Source: JANLTP01 sp031363055 | GTDB taxonomy: Bacteria; Pseudomonadota; Gammaproteobacteria; Burkholderiales; Burkholderiaceae_E | DNA length: 64,000 nucleotides | Assembly (NCBI GenBank): GCA_031363055.1 | Contig: JANLTP010000019.1 | Location: forward strand, 1-64,000 | Direction: 5' to 3' | Shown: positions 41,568 to 50,004 of the stretch, piece by piece | Layout of the letters: every line of letters starts with the position of its first letter | Numbering within the stretch: the first letter of the stretch is position 1 | Position numbers and translations under genes: made by a program | Notes under the pieces: model-generated | Database searches by the model: none | Told to the model about the DNA's origin: nothing | The model's input: only the letters and a program-made list of their open reading frames with translations

Positions 41568-43712
41568 TCAAGCCTTGCGGCCTGCCAACAGTTCATCCGT
41601 CAGGGTTTTGAACTCGGCCCAGCGGCCGTCAGCCAATAACTCAGCTTGCTGCGGCCAGGTCGACGGATCGTGGATCTGATAGTTCGGGCCGGCGGCATGC
41701 AAGAGTTCGCGCAATTTGGCCACTGGCGTGTTGGCCAATTGCCGCCAAGTGTGAATACCGGCGGCATGATAGATCTCCTCGATCTTCGGGCCAATGCCTT
41801 CAACCACTTTCAGATCATCGAACGCAACTTTCTGGCCGAGGATCGAATACGCTGCATGGGCATCGAAGCTATCGACCCGCAACCGGGTACTCGAGGAGCG
41901 CAACATCGCGAGTTCAGATTCGAGTTGGCGAATACGCTCGAGATGGCCGCGCATCGGCACTTCGACTCTTTTCTCGACCAGCTTCTCGACGATCCGATCG
42001 ACGATCTTGATGACCTCAACTGGCTTCTCGACAATGCGCTGAACGACCTTCTCGACCGTGCGCACCACCTCGACCGGACGATCGATGAATTTCTCGACGA
42101 TCTTCTGGACTTCAACGATTTTCTCAACCGGGCGATCGACGATCTTCTCGACCACTTTGGTCACCTGAACGATTTTCTCGACCGGCTTCTCGACGATTTT
42201 CTCGACCACCCGCTCGACTATCTTGACCACTTCAACGGGTCGATCGACGAACACTTCGACCGTCTTGATGACTTCGATCGGCTTCTCGACGATACGATCG
42301 ACAACGCGAATGACTTCGACCGGGCGCTCGACCACACGATCGACGATCCGCTCGACCGTCCTGATGACTTCGACCGGCCGATCAACAATCCGCTCGACAA
42401 TCTTCTCGACGATTTTCGGTACTTCTACCCGGCGTTCGACGACTTTCTCGACAATCCGCTCGACCACTTTAATGACCTCGACGGGTCGATCGACGATCCT
42501 CTCGACTATCTTCTCGACCGGCCGATCGACGATACGCTCGACCACCCGTTCAACTATTTTGGGTACTTCAACGCGACGCTCGACGATCTTCTCGACAATC
42601 CGGTCAATCAACTTGGGGACTTCAACCCGCTTCTCGACGGTACGGATGACCTCAACCGGTTTTTCAACGATTCGCTCGACAATGCGCTCGACAATCTTCT
42701 CGACGACCTTGATAACCTCGATGGGCTTCTCGATGATCTTCTCAACTACCCGCACCACTTCTACCGGTCTTTCCACCACACGATCAACAATCCGCTCGAC
42801 GATACGATCAACCGGGCGCTCCACCGTCTTGATGACCTCCACCGGCTTTTCAATAATCCGGTCGACCACGCGGATGACTTCAACCTGACGCTCGACAATC
42901 TTCTCGACGATACGGTCCACAACCTTGATGACTTCAACAGGCTTCTCGACGATTTTTTCAACCACCTGTATAACCGGCTTGATCACCTCACGGGTTGAAG
43001 GGACGAGCTTCTCGACAACGCGGTCCACCGTCTTGATGACCTCGACCTTCGAGTGAACCAGTTTTTCAACCAGCGTCTCGACGATCTGAACAACCGTCCT
43101 CGCGACCTCGATCGGCTTTTCTACCAGTCGGTCAACAATCTGGAACGTCGGAATTTCAACAAATCGATCGACCAGCCGGTCGACCGGAACCTCGACCTCA
43201 ACGGTTACCGTCTTGATCACCTCGATCGGCTTGAGGACTTCAACCCGCATTTCGACCGGCTTCTCAACCATTCGGTCGACGACACGAACGACATCAACCG
43301 GCCGATACACAATTCGTTCAATGATCTTCTCGTCCGGCTTCTCAACCACGATGGTGTTGATGAGCTCAACCGGTTTGAATACCTCGACCATGGTTTCAAT
43401 CGGTTTTTCAACCAGCCGATCCACCACCCGATCCACCGTTCGGGTAACCTCGATCGGACGATCAACAATCACGTCGACCAGACGAATCACATCAACCGGA
43501 CGATCAATAATTTTCTCGACCATACGCTCAATCACACGAGTCCCACCCAGCGTCATTGCAGCCAACGGCAGCGGTGCGGTCGGCGCGCCGGACAGATTCA
43601 GATGGGCGGGATCACTCTTCGCCGCATGGCTGGCCGGCGGAACATAGCTTGGCGGCAAGACGTCGGCAGGTGTACCCGTTCGTGACTTATCGCCATCGCT
43701 GTTTGAAGACAT
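41568..43712 (-). CDS. Giant Val/Ile-Glu-Lys/Arg repeat protein with C-terminal helix-hairpin-helix domain
   Basis: This 714-residue protein has three parts. Residues 1-58 are a Ser/Pro/Ala-rich tail with no signal peptide. Residues 59-586 are an almost pure repeat made of a four-residue word (RIVE/KIVE/RIVD) and a ten-residue word (KPVEVIKVVD), giving units of 14, 18 or 22 residues. A short coiled coil (HLERIRQLESELAMLRS) leads to a helix-hairpin-helix domain (LKVVEGIGPKIEEIYHAAG at about 634-652, then HDPSTWPQQAELLADGRW). This is the DUF4332/flap-endonuclease-like HhH type found on repeat proteins in several phyla. GAGGAG precedes the ATG. The repeats predict a long, highly charged rod, and the C-terminus may bind DNA. 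Function unknown. Confidence 0.88.
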   Translation of the reverse strand: MSSNSDGDKSRTGTPADVLPPSYVPPASHAAKSDPAHLNLSGAPTAPLPLAAMTLGGTRVIERMVEKIIDRPVDVIRLVDVIVDRPIEVTRTVDRVVDRLVEKPIETMVEVFKPVELINTIVVEKPDEKIIERIVYRPVDVVRVVDRMVEKPVEMRVEVLKPIEVIKTVTVEVEVPVDRLVDRFVEIPTFQIVDRLVEKPIEVARTVVQIVETLVEKLVHSKVEVIKTVDRVVEKLVPSTREVIKPVIQVVEKIVEKPVEVIKVVDRIVEKIVERQVEVIRVVDRIIEKPVEVIKTVERPVDRIVERIVDRVVERPVEVVRVVEKIIEKPIEVIKVVEKIVERIVERIVEKPVEVIRTVEKRVEVPKLIDRIVEKIVERRVEVPKIVERVVERIVDRPVEKIVERIVDRPVEVIKVVERIVEKVVERRVEVPKIVEKIVERIVDRPVEVIRTVERIVDRVVERPVEVIRVVDRIVEKPIEVIKTVEVFVDRPVEVVKIVERVVEKIVEKPVEKIVQVTKVVEKIVDRPVEKIVEVQKIVEKFIDRPVEVVRTVEKVVQRIVEKPVEVIKIVDRIVEKLVEKRVEVPMRGHLERIRQLESELAMLRSSSTRLRVDSFDAHAAYSILGQKVAFDDLKVVEGIGPKIEEIYHAAGIHTWRQLANTPVAKLRELLHAAGPNYQIHDPSTWPQQAELLADGRWAEFKTLTDELLAGRKA
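41955..43538 (-). repeat. In-gene coding repeat tract of about 1.58 kb
   Basis: This is the DNA behind residues 59-586 of the repeat protein. It is built from 12-, 30- and 42-base words such as GTCGAGAAGATC and their variants. Synonymous and Arg/Lys or Asp/Glu changes make the copies diverge, so it is not a recent perfect expansion. Confidence 0.85.
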
Positions 43713-43905
43713 GTGAACTCCTCTTGGATTGTTTTGTTATCGTTGGTCGAACTGCCCATGCAATGTAGTCCTCGCACGCTCATCCGGTCAACGGTCCAAC
43801 GGTCTTTTTTTCCGCTTTCTGATGAAAACCCACCGCGCGAAAAAGAAAGACACAAATCAATCCCGATCCGGTGAACGCAACGCCTTCGCCCGGTCAACAA
43901 AACGT

Positions 43906-44832
43906 TCAGCGCCGCGCCCGTTCCTCGCGCATCGAGCGCCATTGATCTTCATTCCAGCGCAGCAAATCTTCGGCACCTGAAGTGCGCAAATGAGCGCCAC
44001 CATCGATCGCCACCATTTCGCCATTGATGTAGGCCGCATGATCGCTGACCAGATAGCAGGCGAGATTGGCCAGTTCAATGTGTTCACCGACTCGACCCAT
44101 CGGATTGAATTCGGCCATACCCCCGAGGCCGAGTGGCGAGCGCGATGACGGTCGCAACTGTGCCTCGGCACCTGGCGTGGGAAACGGGCCTGGCGCTATG
44201 GCAACACAGCGAATTCCCTTCGGACCCCACTCGATGGCAAGACTTTTTGTCATCGCGAGCATGGCGGATTTTGCCATCGCAGAGGGCACCGTGAATGCTC
44301 GCCCGGTCAAGGTGGAGGTCGAAAGAATACTCAGTATGGTGCCGCGAACCGGAGCACGGGCAGGGTCAGCACGGGTAGCGTCTGCACTGGCAGGGTCAGC
44401 GCTGGCGGGACGAGTGCTGGCAGGCGCGTCGACGATCCAGCGTCGGCCAGCCGCCAGCGAGCAGTACAAGCCACCGTGCAAGGTCGGCGCCAGGATCGCG
44501 TCGGCCGCCCGCGCCGACAGGTACTCGGTTTGGGCAACAAACGTGGCGGCGGCATTGTTGACCAGAACCGACAGCGGCGCGTCTTGCCAGATCTCGTCGA
44601 ACAGGCGCTCAACCGCCTGTGCATCGCGAATATCGCAGGCGATCGGCGTTACGCTGGCGCCGGTGTCGGCGGCGATCGATCGCGCCGTCTCCTGCAACAG
44701 TGCCTCGCGACGGCCACACAGGACCAGTCTCGCGCCCAATTCGGCAAAGCGCCGCGCCATCGATGCACCGAGACCACTACCGCCTCCAGTGACCAGAATT
44801 TTCTTGTCTTTCAGAAGTTGCGGATCGAACAT
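43906..44832 (-). CDS. SDR of the 2,4-dienoyl-CoA reductase type
   Basis: The start at 44832 (MFDPQLLKDKKILVTGGGSGLGASMARRF) gives 308 residues. The active-site region reads FTVPSAMAKSAMLAMTKSLAIEWGPKGIRC, where the usual Tyr of YxxxK is Ser, as in peroxisomal-type 2,4-dienoyl-CoA reductases. AIAPGPFPTPGAE and INGEMVAIDGGAHL are also typical. It could reduce unsaturated acyl-CoA in beta-oxidation. A 25-residue insertion of short ASADP/TRADP repeats (about 44345-44430) interrupts the fold before strand 5 and is absent from ordinary family members. Confidence 0.83.
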   Translation of the reverse strand: MFDPQLLKDKKILVTGGGSGLGASMARRFAELGARLVLCGRREALLQETARSIAADTGASVTPIACDIRDAQAVERLFDEIWQDAPLSVLVNNAAATFVAQTEYLSARAADAILAPTLHGGLYCSLAAGRRWIVDAPASTRPASADPASADATRADPARAPVRGTILSILSTSTLTGRAFTVPSAMAKSAMLAMTKSLAIEWGPKGIRCVAIAPGPFPTPGAEAQLRPSSRSPLGLGGMAEFNPMGRVGEHIELANLACYLVSDHAAYINGEMVAIDGGAHLRTSGAEDLLRWNEDQWRSMREERARR

Positions 44833-44954
44833 TGAAGACTCAACTTTCGCTAAGATAGGCGTTAGATATCCAGGGTGATTAGACACTACACCAATCAATC
44901 AAAGGCTCAAATTGTCGAAGAACTTTACAGTGTCAACTATCGATTTGAACTAAT

Positions 44955-46235
44955 GTGAAAATCTCATCGTTGCGGGCCTATCGAATCTGGGACTCGCGTG
45001 GACGCCCGACCATTGAAGTCGAAGTACGCTTGCACAACGGCGGCTTCGGACGTGGCATCACCCCCGCAGGCGCCTCGCGCGGAACTCATGAAGCCGTCGA
45101 GTTGCGAGACGGCGGAGAACGCGAAGGCGGGTTCGGCGTGCGGCTGGCGATCGCCCAGGTCGAATCCGTCATTGCCCCGGCCTTGATCGGGCAAGATGCC
45201 AGCGACCAGGCAGCGATCGATCGATTGTTGATCGCGCTCGACGGCACACCGAACAAATCACGACTCGGCGGTAACGCCACGGTAGCCACCTCGATGGCCG
45301 TTTTGAACGCATGCGCCAATTCCTTGCACGTACCCTTGTGGAAACATCTGGCGCAGGGCCGACCGGTACAAATGCCATTGCCGGAAATTCAGATCTTCGG
45401 CGGCGGCGCCCATGCCGATCGGCGAGTCGATATTCAGGACTTTATGGTCATGCCGGTCGGCGCCCGAAGTTTTGACGAAGCCCTGACTATTTGCGCCGAT
45501 GTCTACCGCGCTGCCGGCGACTTGATGAAGCGTCGTGGCAGTCGCATGGGGGTCGCCGATGAAGGCGGATGGTGGCCGGATTTCAAAACCAATGAAGAGG
45601 CGCTCGATGTACTTGCCCTCGCCATTCATGAGGCTGGCCATGACGATGGCACAGCGTTGATTTCTCTTGATTTTGCGGCCTCCGAATTCGGCAGCAACGG
45701 AACCTACCGGTTGGGTCTGGATCGCCGCGAATTTTCGCGCAGCGAATGGATCGAGCAAATCACCGAATGGGTATCGCGCTATCCGATTATCTCGATTGAA
45801 GATCCCGTCGCCGAAGACGACGAAGCCGGTATGCAGGCGATCACGACACTGCTCGGGCACAAGGTTCAGATCATCGGTGACGACTACTTGGTGACCAACG
45901 CCCGCCGGGTCGAGGCGGCACACGCCGCCGGTTGCTGCAATGCCGTGCTGATCAAACCGAACCAGGCGGGCACGCTGACCGAAACGCTTGCGGCGCTCGA
46001 GCGTGGCCGAGCCGCTGGTTGGGGTACGATCGTTTCAGCGCGTTCCGGAGAAACCGAAGACGTGATCATTTCGCATCTGGCCGTCGGCTGGAACGCCGGA
46101 CAACTCAAGGTTGGATCGTTCGCGCGCTCCGAGCGTATGGCGAAATGGAATGAGGCCCTGCGAATCGAGCGTGATCACCCTGAGATACAAGGCTTTATCG
46201 GAAGAACCGCCCTGCCCCAGCTTGCAACGTTGTGA
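44955..46235 (+). CDS. Atypical enolase homologue
   Basis: The 426 residues have the full enolase fold, starting at a GTG (44955) with no clear ribosome-binding site. Metal ligands Asp239, Glu282 and Asp309 and the catalytic pair Glu203 (GVADEGGW) and Lys334 (LIKPNQAGTLTETL) are kept, as is His153 (GGGAHADRRVDIQDF). The canonical SHRSGETED is SARSGETED, so the active-site His is Ala362. The loop usually reading SGASTG is AGASRG. It is probably not the housekeeping enolase and may act on a related phosphorylated acid. Its stop overlaps the kinase start (GTGA). Confidence 0.86.
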   Translation: MKISSLRAYRIWDSRGRPTIEVEVRLHNGGFGRGITPAGASRGTHEAVELRDGGEREGGFGVRLAIAQVESVIAPALIGQDASDQAAIDRLLIALDGTPNKSRLGGNATVATSMAVLNACANSLHVPLWKHLAQGRPVQMPLPEIQIFGGGAHADRRVDIQDFMVMPVGARSFDEALTICADVYRAAGDLMKRRGSRMGVADEGGWWPDFKTNEEALDVLALAIHEAGHDDGTALISLDFAASEFGSNGTYRLGLDRREFSRSEWIEQITEWVSRYPIISIEDPVAEDDEAGMQAITTLLGHKVQIIGDDYLVTNARRVEAAHAAGCCNAVLIKPNQAGTLTETLAALERGRAAGWGTIVSARSGETEDVIISHLAVGWNAGQLKVGSFARSERMAKWNEALRIERDHPEIQGFIGRTALPQLATL

Positions 46236-47284
46236 GCCAGACATTCACCGATCTGTTGTCAAACCCGGTGGCGCTGAGCGCCATGCTGCACGACACCGGC
46301 GTACTGCTCGACACCGGCGGGCTGCTTAAAGCTGATCAACATAAAACCAGACTTTCGGTACAAGCGCTGGCAGGCGGCGTGTCGTCCAGTATTTTTCGAC
46401 TTGATTTAGGCGAACAGATTTATTGCGTCAAACAGGCACTGCCCAAACTCAAGGTTGCCAGCGAATGGCACGCGCCCGTTGAGCGAGTATTTGCCGAAAT
46501 TGACTGGATCAAGACGGTCGCGCTTTGGCTGCCGCATAATGTGCCCGAGATCGTCGCAGTCCATGCGCCCACCGGCTCCTTCATCATGCGTTTTCTGGAC
46601 GCCGAACACTGGCTTAACTGGAAGACCGAATTACTGGCGCAACGAATTGATCCTCGAATCGCTGAGCGTATGGGCTCGGTGCTGGGCCAGATTCATCGAA
46701 CCAGCGCACGGCAGCCGGAGTATGCGCAAAAATTCGCCAACGCCGCAAACTTCCTGGCCTTGCGCCTCGACCCGTATCTGCTCGAATGCGCCCGGCGTGT
46801 ACCAAAGCTCGACGGAGCATTGCAAAGACTGGTCGCGCGCACGCAAGCAACGACGCTGGTCATCACTCATGGCGACGTCAGCCCGAAAAATATTCTGCTC
46901 AACCGGCAAGCTGACGGCGAGCCGCTTTTACTGGACGCCGAATGCGCGAACTACGGTGACCCGGCGTTTGATCTGGCGTTCCTGCTCAATCATTTTTTGT
47001 TGAAGGCCATTCATCTGCCCGACTCGAGCGGCGCGCTGTTGCAGTGCTTTGATGATATCTGGAATGGCTACCGCGAACATATCAACTGGGAGCCCGAGGC
47101 CGAAGTACAAACCCGCGCCGCCGGGTTATTGGCGGCCCTGCTGCTGGCGCGTGTCGATGGTAAATCACCGGTGGAATACCTGAGCGCAGCGAACCGCGAT
47201 CGGGTACGCAAGATCGCGCACGCGTCGATCGAACAAGCAGTCGATCGCCTGGAGGTCCTCAGACATGCAGTGGCATGCGGTTGA
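46232..47284 (+). CDS. APH-fold phosphotransferase (aminoglycoside phosphotransferase family)
   Basis: This 350-residue kinase starts at a GTG overlapping the enolase-like stop. The catalytic loop ITHGDVSPKNILLN lies near residue 213, and the metal-binding Asp in PLLLDAECANYGDPAFDLAFLLN is the DFG equivalent. YCVKQALPKLK holds the ATP-binding Lys. Coupling to an enolase homologue suggests it phosphorylates a small metabolite that the enolase-like enzyme then dehydrates; this is inference. Antibiotic resistance is unlikely in this setting. Confidence 0.85.
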   Translation: MSQTFTDLLSNPVALSAMLHDTGVLLDTGGLLKADQHKTRLSVQALAGGVSSSIFRLDLGEQIYCVKQALPKLKVASEWHAPVERVFAEIDWIKTVALWLPHNVPEIVAVHAPTGSFIMRFLDAEHWLNWKTELLAQRIDPRIAERMGSVLGQIHRTSARQPEYAQKFANAANFLALRLDPYLLECARRVPKLDGALQRLVARTQATTLVITHGDVSPKNILLNRQADGEPLLLDAECANYGDPAFDLAFLLNHFLLKAIHLPDSSGALLQCFDDIWNGYREHINWEPEAEVQTRAAGLLAALLLARVDGKSPVEYLSAANRDRVRKIAHASIEQAVDRLEVLRHAVACG

Positions 47285-47295
47285 TTGAAGAGGGA

Positions 47296-48264
47296 TCACT
47301 CACCGTCAGCAACGACCGGTGTCATTGCAAAACCGACCCGAGGAAAATGCACGTGGACAGCGCCGGCACGGTGATCATGGCGGGCAATGATCCATTCATC
47401 GTCATGCTCGGCCAGCAGCGCCCCCTGCGAGGGATCAAGACCGTAGTCGGTCGCAGCAATGCGGACCTTTCGCCCGGACAAATCGGCCGCATCGCCCTTA
47501 TCGGCATGCGAGCGCGCCAGATTGATGGCATCAGTACTGCTCAGCTCTTCATATTGGCCATGACCGAACGCGGCGATGCGTGACATCCAGGCCAGCACGT
47601 TCGGATACGGGTCCAGAACGGCTGCGATCGCTCGCGCCTGTTGCACAAACCAAAGCGGGTGATACATCGAGAAATCGGCGACTGTCGCCAGCGAACCGAG
47701 CAAAAACGGGCTGCGGGTATTACTGAACTGGTGATCCAGCCGACGAAGTTGATTCATAAAAATCGGGGTCGACGACCCGAGCGTCATTCGCGGCACAGGA
47801 CTGCCCGCGCGCATGGCCTTGCGATCGGCCGCGAAGGCCGCCAACTGCTCATCGCTCTGGCCAGGAAACAAACTCTTGAATGCTGCCGGTTGCATGGCCT
47901 GCGCCACGCAGGCGCTGAACCAGATCGAATCCGCCCAAGCAGCAATAATGCTCGCATTGGCACGTTGACCATCCGGGAACAAGGGTGAACTCGAGGACAG
48001 CCGATCGAGCACCGTCGCGATCAGGGCGGTATCGCAGAAAATACTTCTGCCCAACTGCAGAACCGGGGTCTTGCGGTAGCCGCCGGTGAGCGCCAGCAAA
48101 TCAGGCTTGGGCATGATGATTGGAATAGTGACCGAACGCCACTTCAGGCCCTTGAAGCCGAATATGAGTCGCACTTTCTCGGCAAAGGGTGATTGCGGGT
48201 AGTGGTGCAACACGATCGGACGATCGGCCAAAAAGGTCTGGGGGGACTGGGGAGTCTGAGGCAT
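47296..48264 (-). CDS. Glutathione S-transferase family protein with C-terminal extension
   Basis: From 48264 (MPQTPQSPQTFLADRPIVLHHYPQSPFAEKVRLIFGFKG) the protein has 322 residues. The N-terminal thioredoxin fold shows YPQSPFAEKVR (active-site Ser/Tyr region), the cis-Pro loop RKTPVLQLG and the GSH gamma-Glu site CDTALIATVLD. A helical domain follows with NTRSPFLLGSLATVADFSMYHPLWF. The last 80 residues form an extra beta-rich domain (GRKVRIAATDYGLDPSQG), which is unusual for a GST. It ends 12 bases from the convergent kinase gene. Confidence 0.84.
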   Translation of the reverse strand: MPQTPQSPQTFLADRPIVLHHYPQSPFAEKVRLIFGFKGLKWRSVTIPIIMPKPDLLALTGGYRKTPVLQLGRSIFCDTALIATVLDRLSSSSPLFPDGQRANASIIAAWADSIWFSACVAQAMQPAAFKSLFPGQSDEQLAAFAADRKAMRAGSPVPRMTLGSSTPIFMNQLRRLDHQFSNTRSPFLLGSLATVADFSMYHPLWFVQQARAIAAVLDPYPNVLAWMSRIAAFGHGQYEELSSTDAINLARSHADKGDAADLSGRKVRIAATDYGLDPSQGALLAEHDDEWIIARHDHRAGAVHVHFPRVGFAMTPVVADGE

Positions 48265-48439
48265 AGAGTGTCCTGCGCGTCCAAAGTCAGGGAGGCAAGC
48301 ACGCCCTCCCAAGGTTTTCCGAGTTTAGTTTAGTTGAATTCAGTTGGCCGAAAATCCGGCGCGTCACATTCGACAAAACATTGATTCGACGGCTTCGAGT
48401 TTGTCAGTCATAGTATCGGTTTCAAGTGGTCTGCAACAC

Positions 48440-49960
48440 ATGCCCGCAGTAACATCATCGCCCTCCTTTCGGCCCGCCCGCAACCTGGCACAACTTACCG
48501 AGCAGGTCCAGCATGATCTGGCACGCCTGAACTATCCGGCTGAGAATTGGGTGCCACCAAAGCCGGGACCTGACGGCAAGGAAATGCTCGATGTGTTGAT
48601 CGTCGGTGCCGGCATGTGTGGACAGACCGTTGCCTTTGCCCTGTTACAACTAGGCGTTCGCAATTTCCGGATCGTAGATCGCGCGGTCCGAGCTCGAGAA
48701 GGGCCGTGGGGGACGTTCGCGCGAATGAACATGCTGCGCTCGCCGAAGTATCTAACCGGCCCTGATCTAGGTGTGCCGAGCCTGACCTATCGGGCTTGGC
48801 ATGAAGCGAAGTTCGGGCTTGAGCATTGGTCAAAATTGCACAAAATTGATCGGCTCGAATGGCTCAACTATTTGCAGTGGGTGCGTGCGCAAACCGGAAT
48901 CGGCGTTGAGAACCAGACCTCGCTCGAACATTTGACTCCGAGCGAAGAGCGCCTGCACATCGAGCTTCATCGCCAGGTCGACCCCGCCGGTTTTGGTGCC
49001 GCGATTGAAAAGATTTATGCGCGCAAAGTAGTGCTGGCGCTCGGCCGCGAAGGCAGTGGCGCCTTGCGCTGGCCACAATTTCCATCCTTTGATGCTCGTT
49101 CGAGAAACCTGCACGGGCGTATCTTTCATTCAGCCGACGATATTGATTTCGAACAGTGGCGCGGCAAACAGGTTGCCGTCCTCGGTGCCGGCGCATCGGC
49201 CTTCGACAACGCTGCGCAGGCGCTTGAAAGTGGCGCACGCAAGGTCGAAGTATTCGTTCGCCGCACGATTCTGCCGCAAGTCAACAAGTCGAAATGGACG
49301 GCCTTTCCAGGCTTCATGCAGGGTTTTCATCACCTCAGCGATGAGCAACGCTGGCGCATTTACAGCTACATCTTCGACGAGCAAGTCCCGCCACCTTGGG
49401 AATCCATCGTGCGATGCGATCGGCATCCGAACTTCAGCCTGCACCTGTCCAGCCCATGGCTTGATCTGAACAGCACCGCCAATGAAGTTTTTGTGACGAT
49501 GATGCAAGGCCAACAGTCATTCGATGCCGTCATTCTCGCCACCGGCTTCGAGGTCGACCTGCTCGAGCGTGTTGAGCTCGGCGCGATCCGCGAGCATGTG
49601 CTGCTCTGGTCCGATCGTATTTCAGAGGAGGACCGTCTGGAGCATCCGGAAGCTGCGCGCTTTCCCTATTTGGGCGAAGGATTCGAGCTTCTGGCGCGGG
49701 CACCTGAAGCACCGGCGGCGATCGGCCAGATTCACGTATTCAACCACGGCAGCACGATCAGTCACGGCGCTCTGGCTGGAGACATACCGGGCCTGGCCAC
49801 TGGCGCGCGGCGAGTTGCCGAGGCGATTGCGCGCGATCTATTTACCGCAGATGCCGAAGATCATTATCAGCAATTGCTCGCGCATGACGAACCGGAGTTA
49901 CTGAACACGCGGTTTTTTGTGCCTCCCGAAAATCGCAATTCGCCTTCGGAGGATCACTAG
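48440..49960 (+). CDS. FMO-like NAD(P)/FAD-dependent monooxygenase
   Basis: About 506 residues from the ATG at 48440. The FAD motif VLIVGAGMCGQTVAF is at residues 53-67. A second Rossmann motif VAVLGAGASAFDNAAQ near residue 247 should bind NADPH. ILATGFEVDLL is the ATG motif of flavin monooxygenases. The linking FARMNMLRSPKYLTGPDLG resembles the substrate-side region of this uncharacterised flavoprotein group. It probably oxygenates a small organic molecule. The TAG stop begins the third copy of the 18-nt motif. Confidence 0.85.
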   Translation: MPAVTSSPSFRPARNLAQLTEQVQHDLARLNYPAENWVPPKPGPDGKEMLDVLIVGAGMCGQTVAFALLQLGVRNFRIVDRAVRAREGPWGTFARMNMLRSPKYLTGPDLGVPSLTYRAWHEAKFGLEHWSKLHKIDRLEWLNYLQWVRAQTGIGVENQTSLEHLTPSEERLHIELHRQVDPAGFGAAIEKIYARKVVLALGREGSGALRWPQFPSFDARSRNLHGRIFHSADDIDFEQWRGKQVAVLGAGASAFDNAAQALESGARKVEVFVRRTILPQVNKSKWTAFPGFMQGFHHLSDEQRWRIYSYIFDEQVPPPWESIVRCDRHPNFSLHLSSPWLDLNSTANEVFVTMMQGQQSFDAVILATGFEVDLLERVELGAIREHVLLWSDRISEEDRLEHPEAARFPYLGEGFELLARAPEAPAAIGQIHVFNHGSTISHGALAGDIPGLATGARRVAEAIARDLFTADAEDHYQQLLAHDEPELLNTRFFVPPENRNSPSEDH

Positions 49961-49975
49961 TGTGGTGTGTCACGC
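49958..49975 (+). repeat. Stop-codon-associated 18-nt motif, copy 3 (flavoprotein)
   Basis: TAGTGTGGTGTGTCACGC begins with the stop codon of the FMO-like gene. The palindromic core GTG-TGT-CAC is retained. A partial relative (GGTGTCTCACGC) lies at about 51539. Confidence 0.6.
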
Positions 49976-50004
49976 GAGCAGGCGGTATTCCGGTGCACGC
50001 TGAC

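Noticed and set aside
41646..42998. A 450-codon open frame on the plus strand opposite the repeat protein, rich in LDDLLDD words, plus others at 42223 and 43053
   Set aside because: They are by-products of the repeat. Antisense stops in register need TTA, CTA or TCA codons in the sense frame, and the repeat has almost no Leu or Ser. The minus-strand frame has a ribosome-binding site and a recognisable HhH domain.
43760..43860. Terminator between the SDR and the repeat protein near the T-run at 43804
   Set aside because: The T tract is present, but no clear stem precedes it; neighbouring ACGGTC words are direct repeats, not inverted.
46232..47284. Aminoglycoside resistance gene
   Set aside because: Only the general APH kinase fold is visible and the gene is coupled to an enolase homologue, which points to metabolite phosphorylation.
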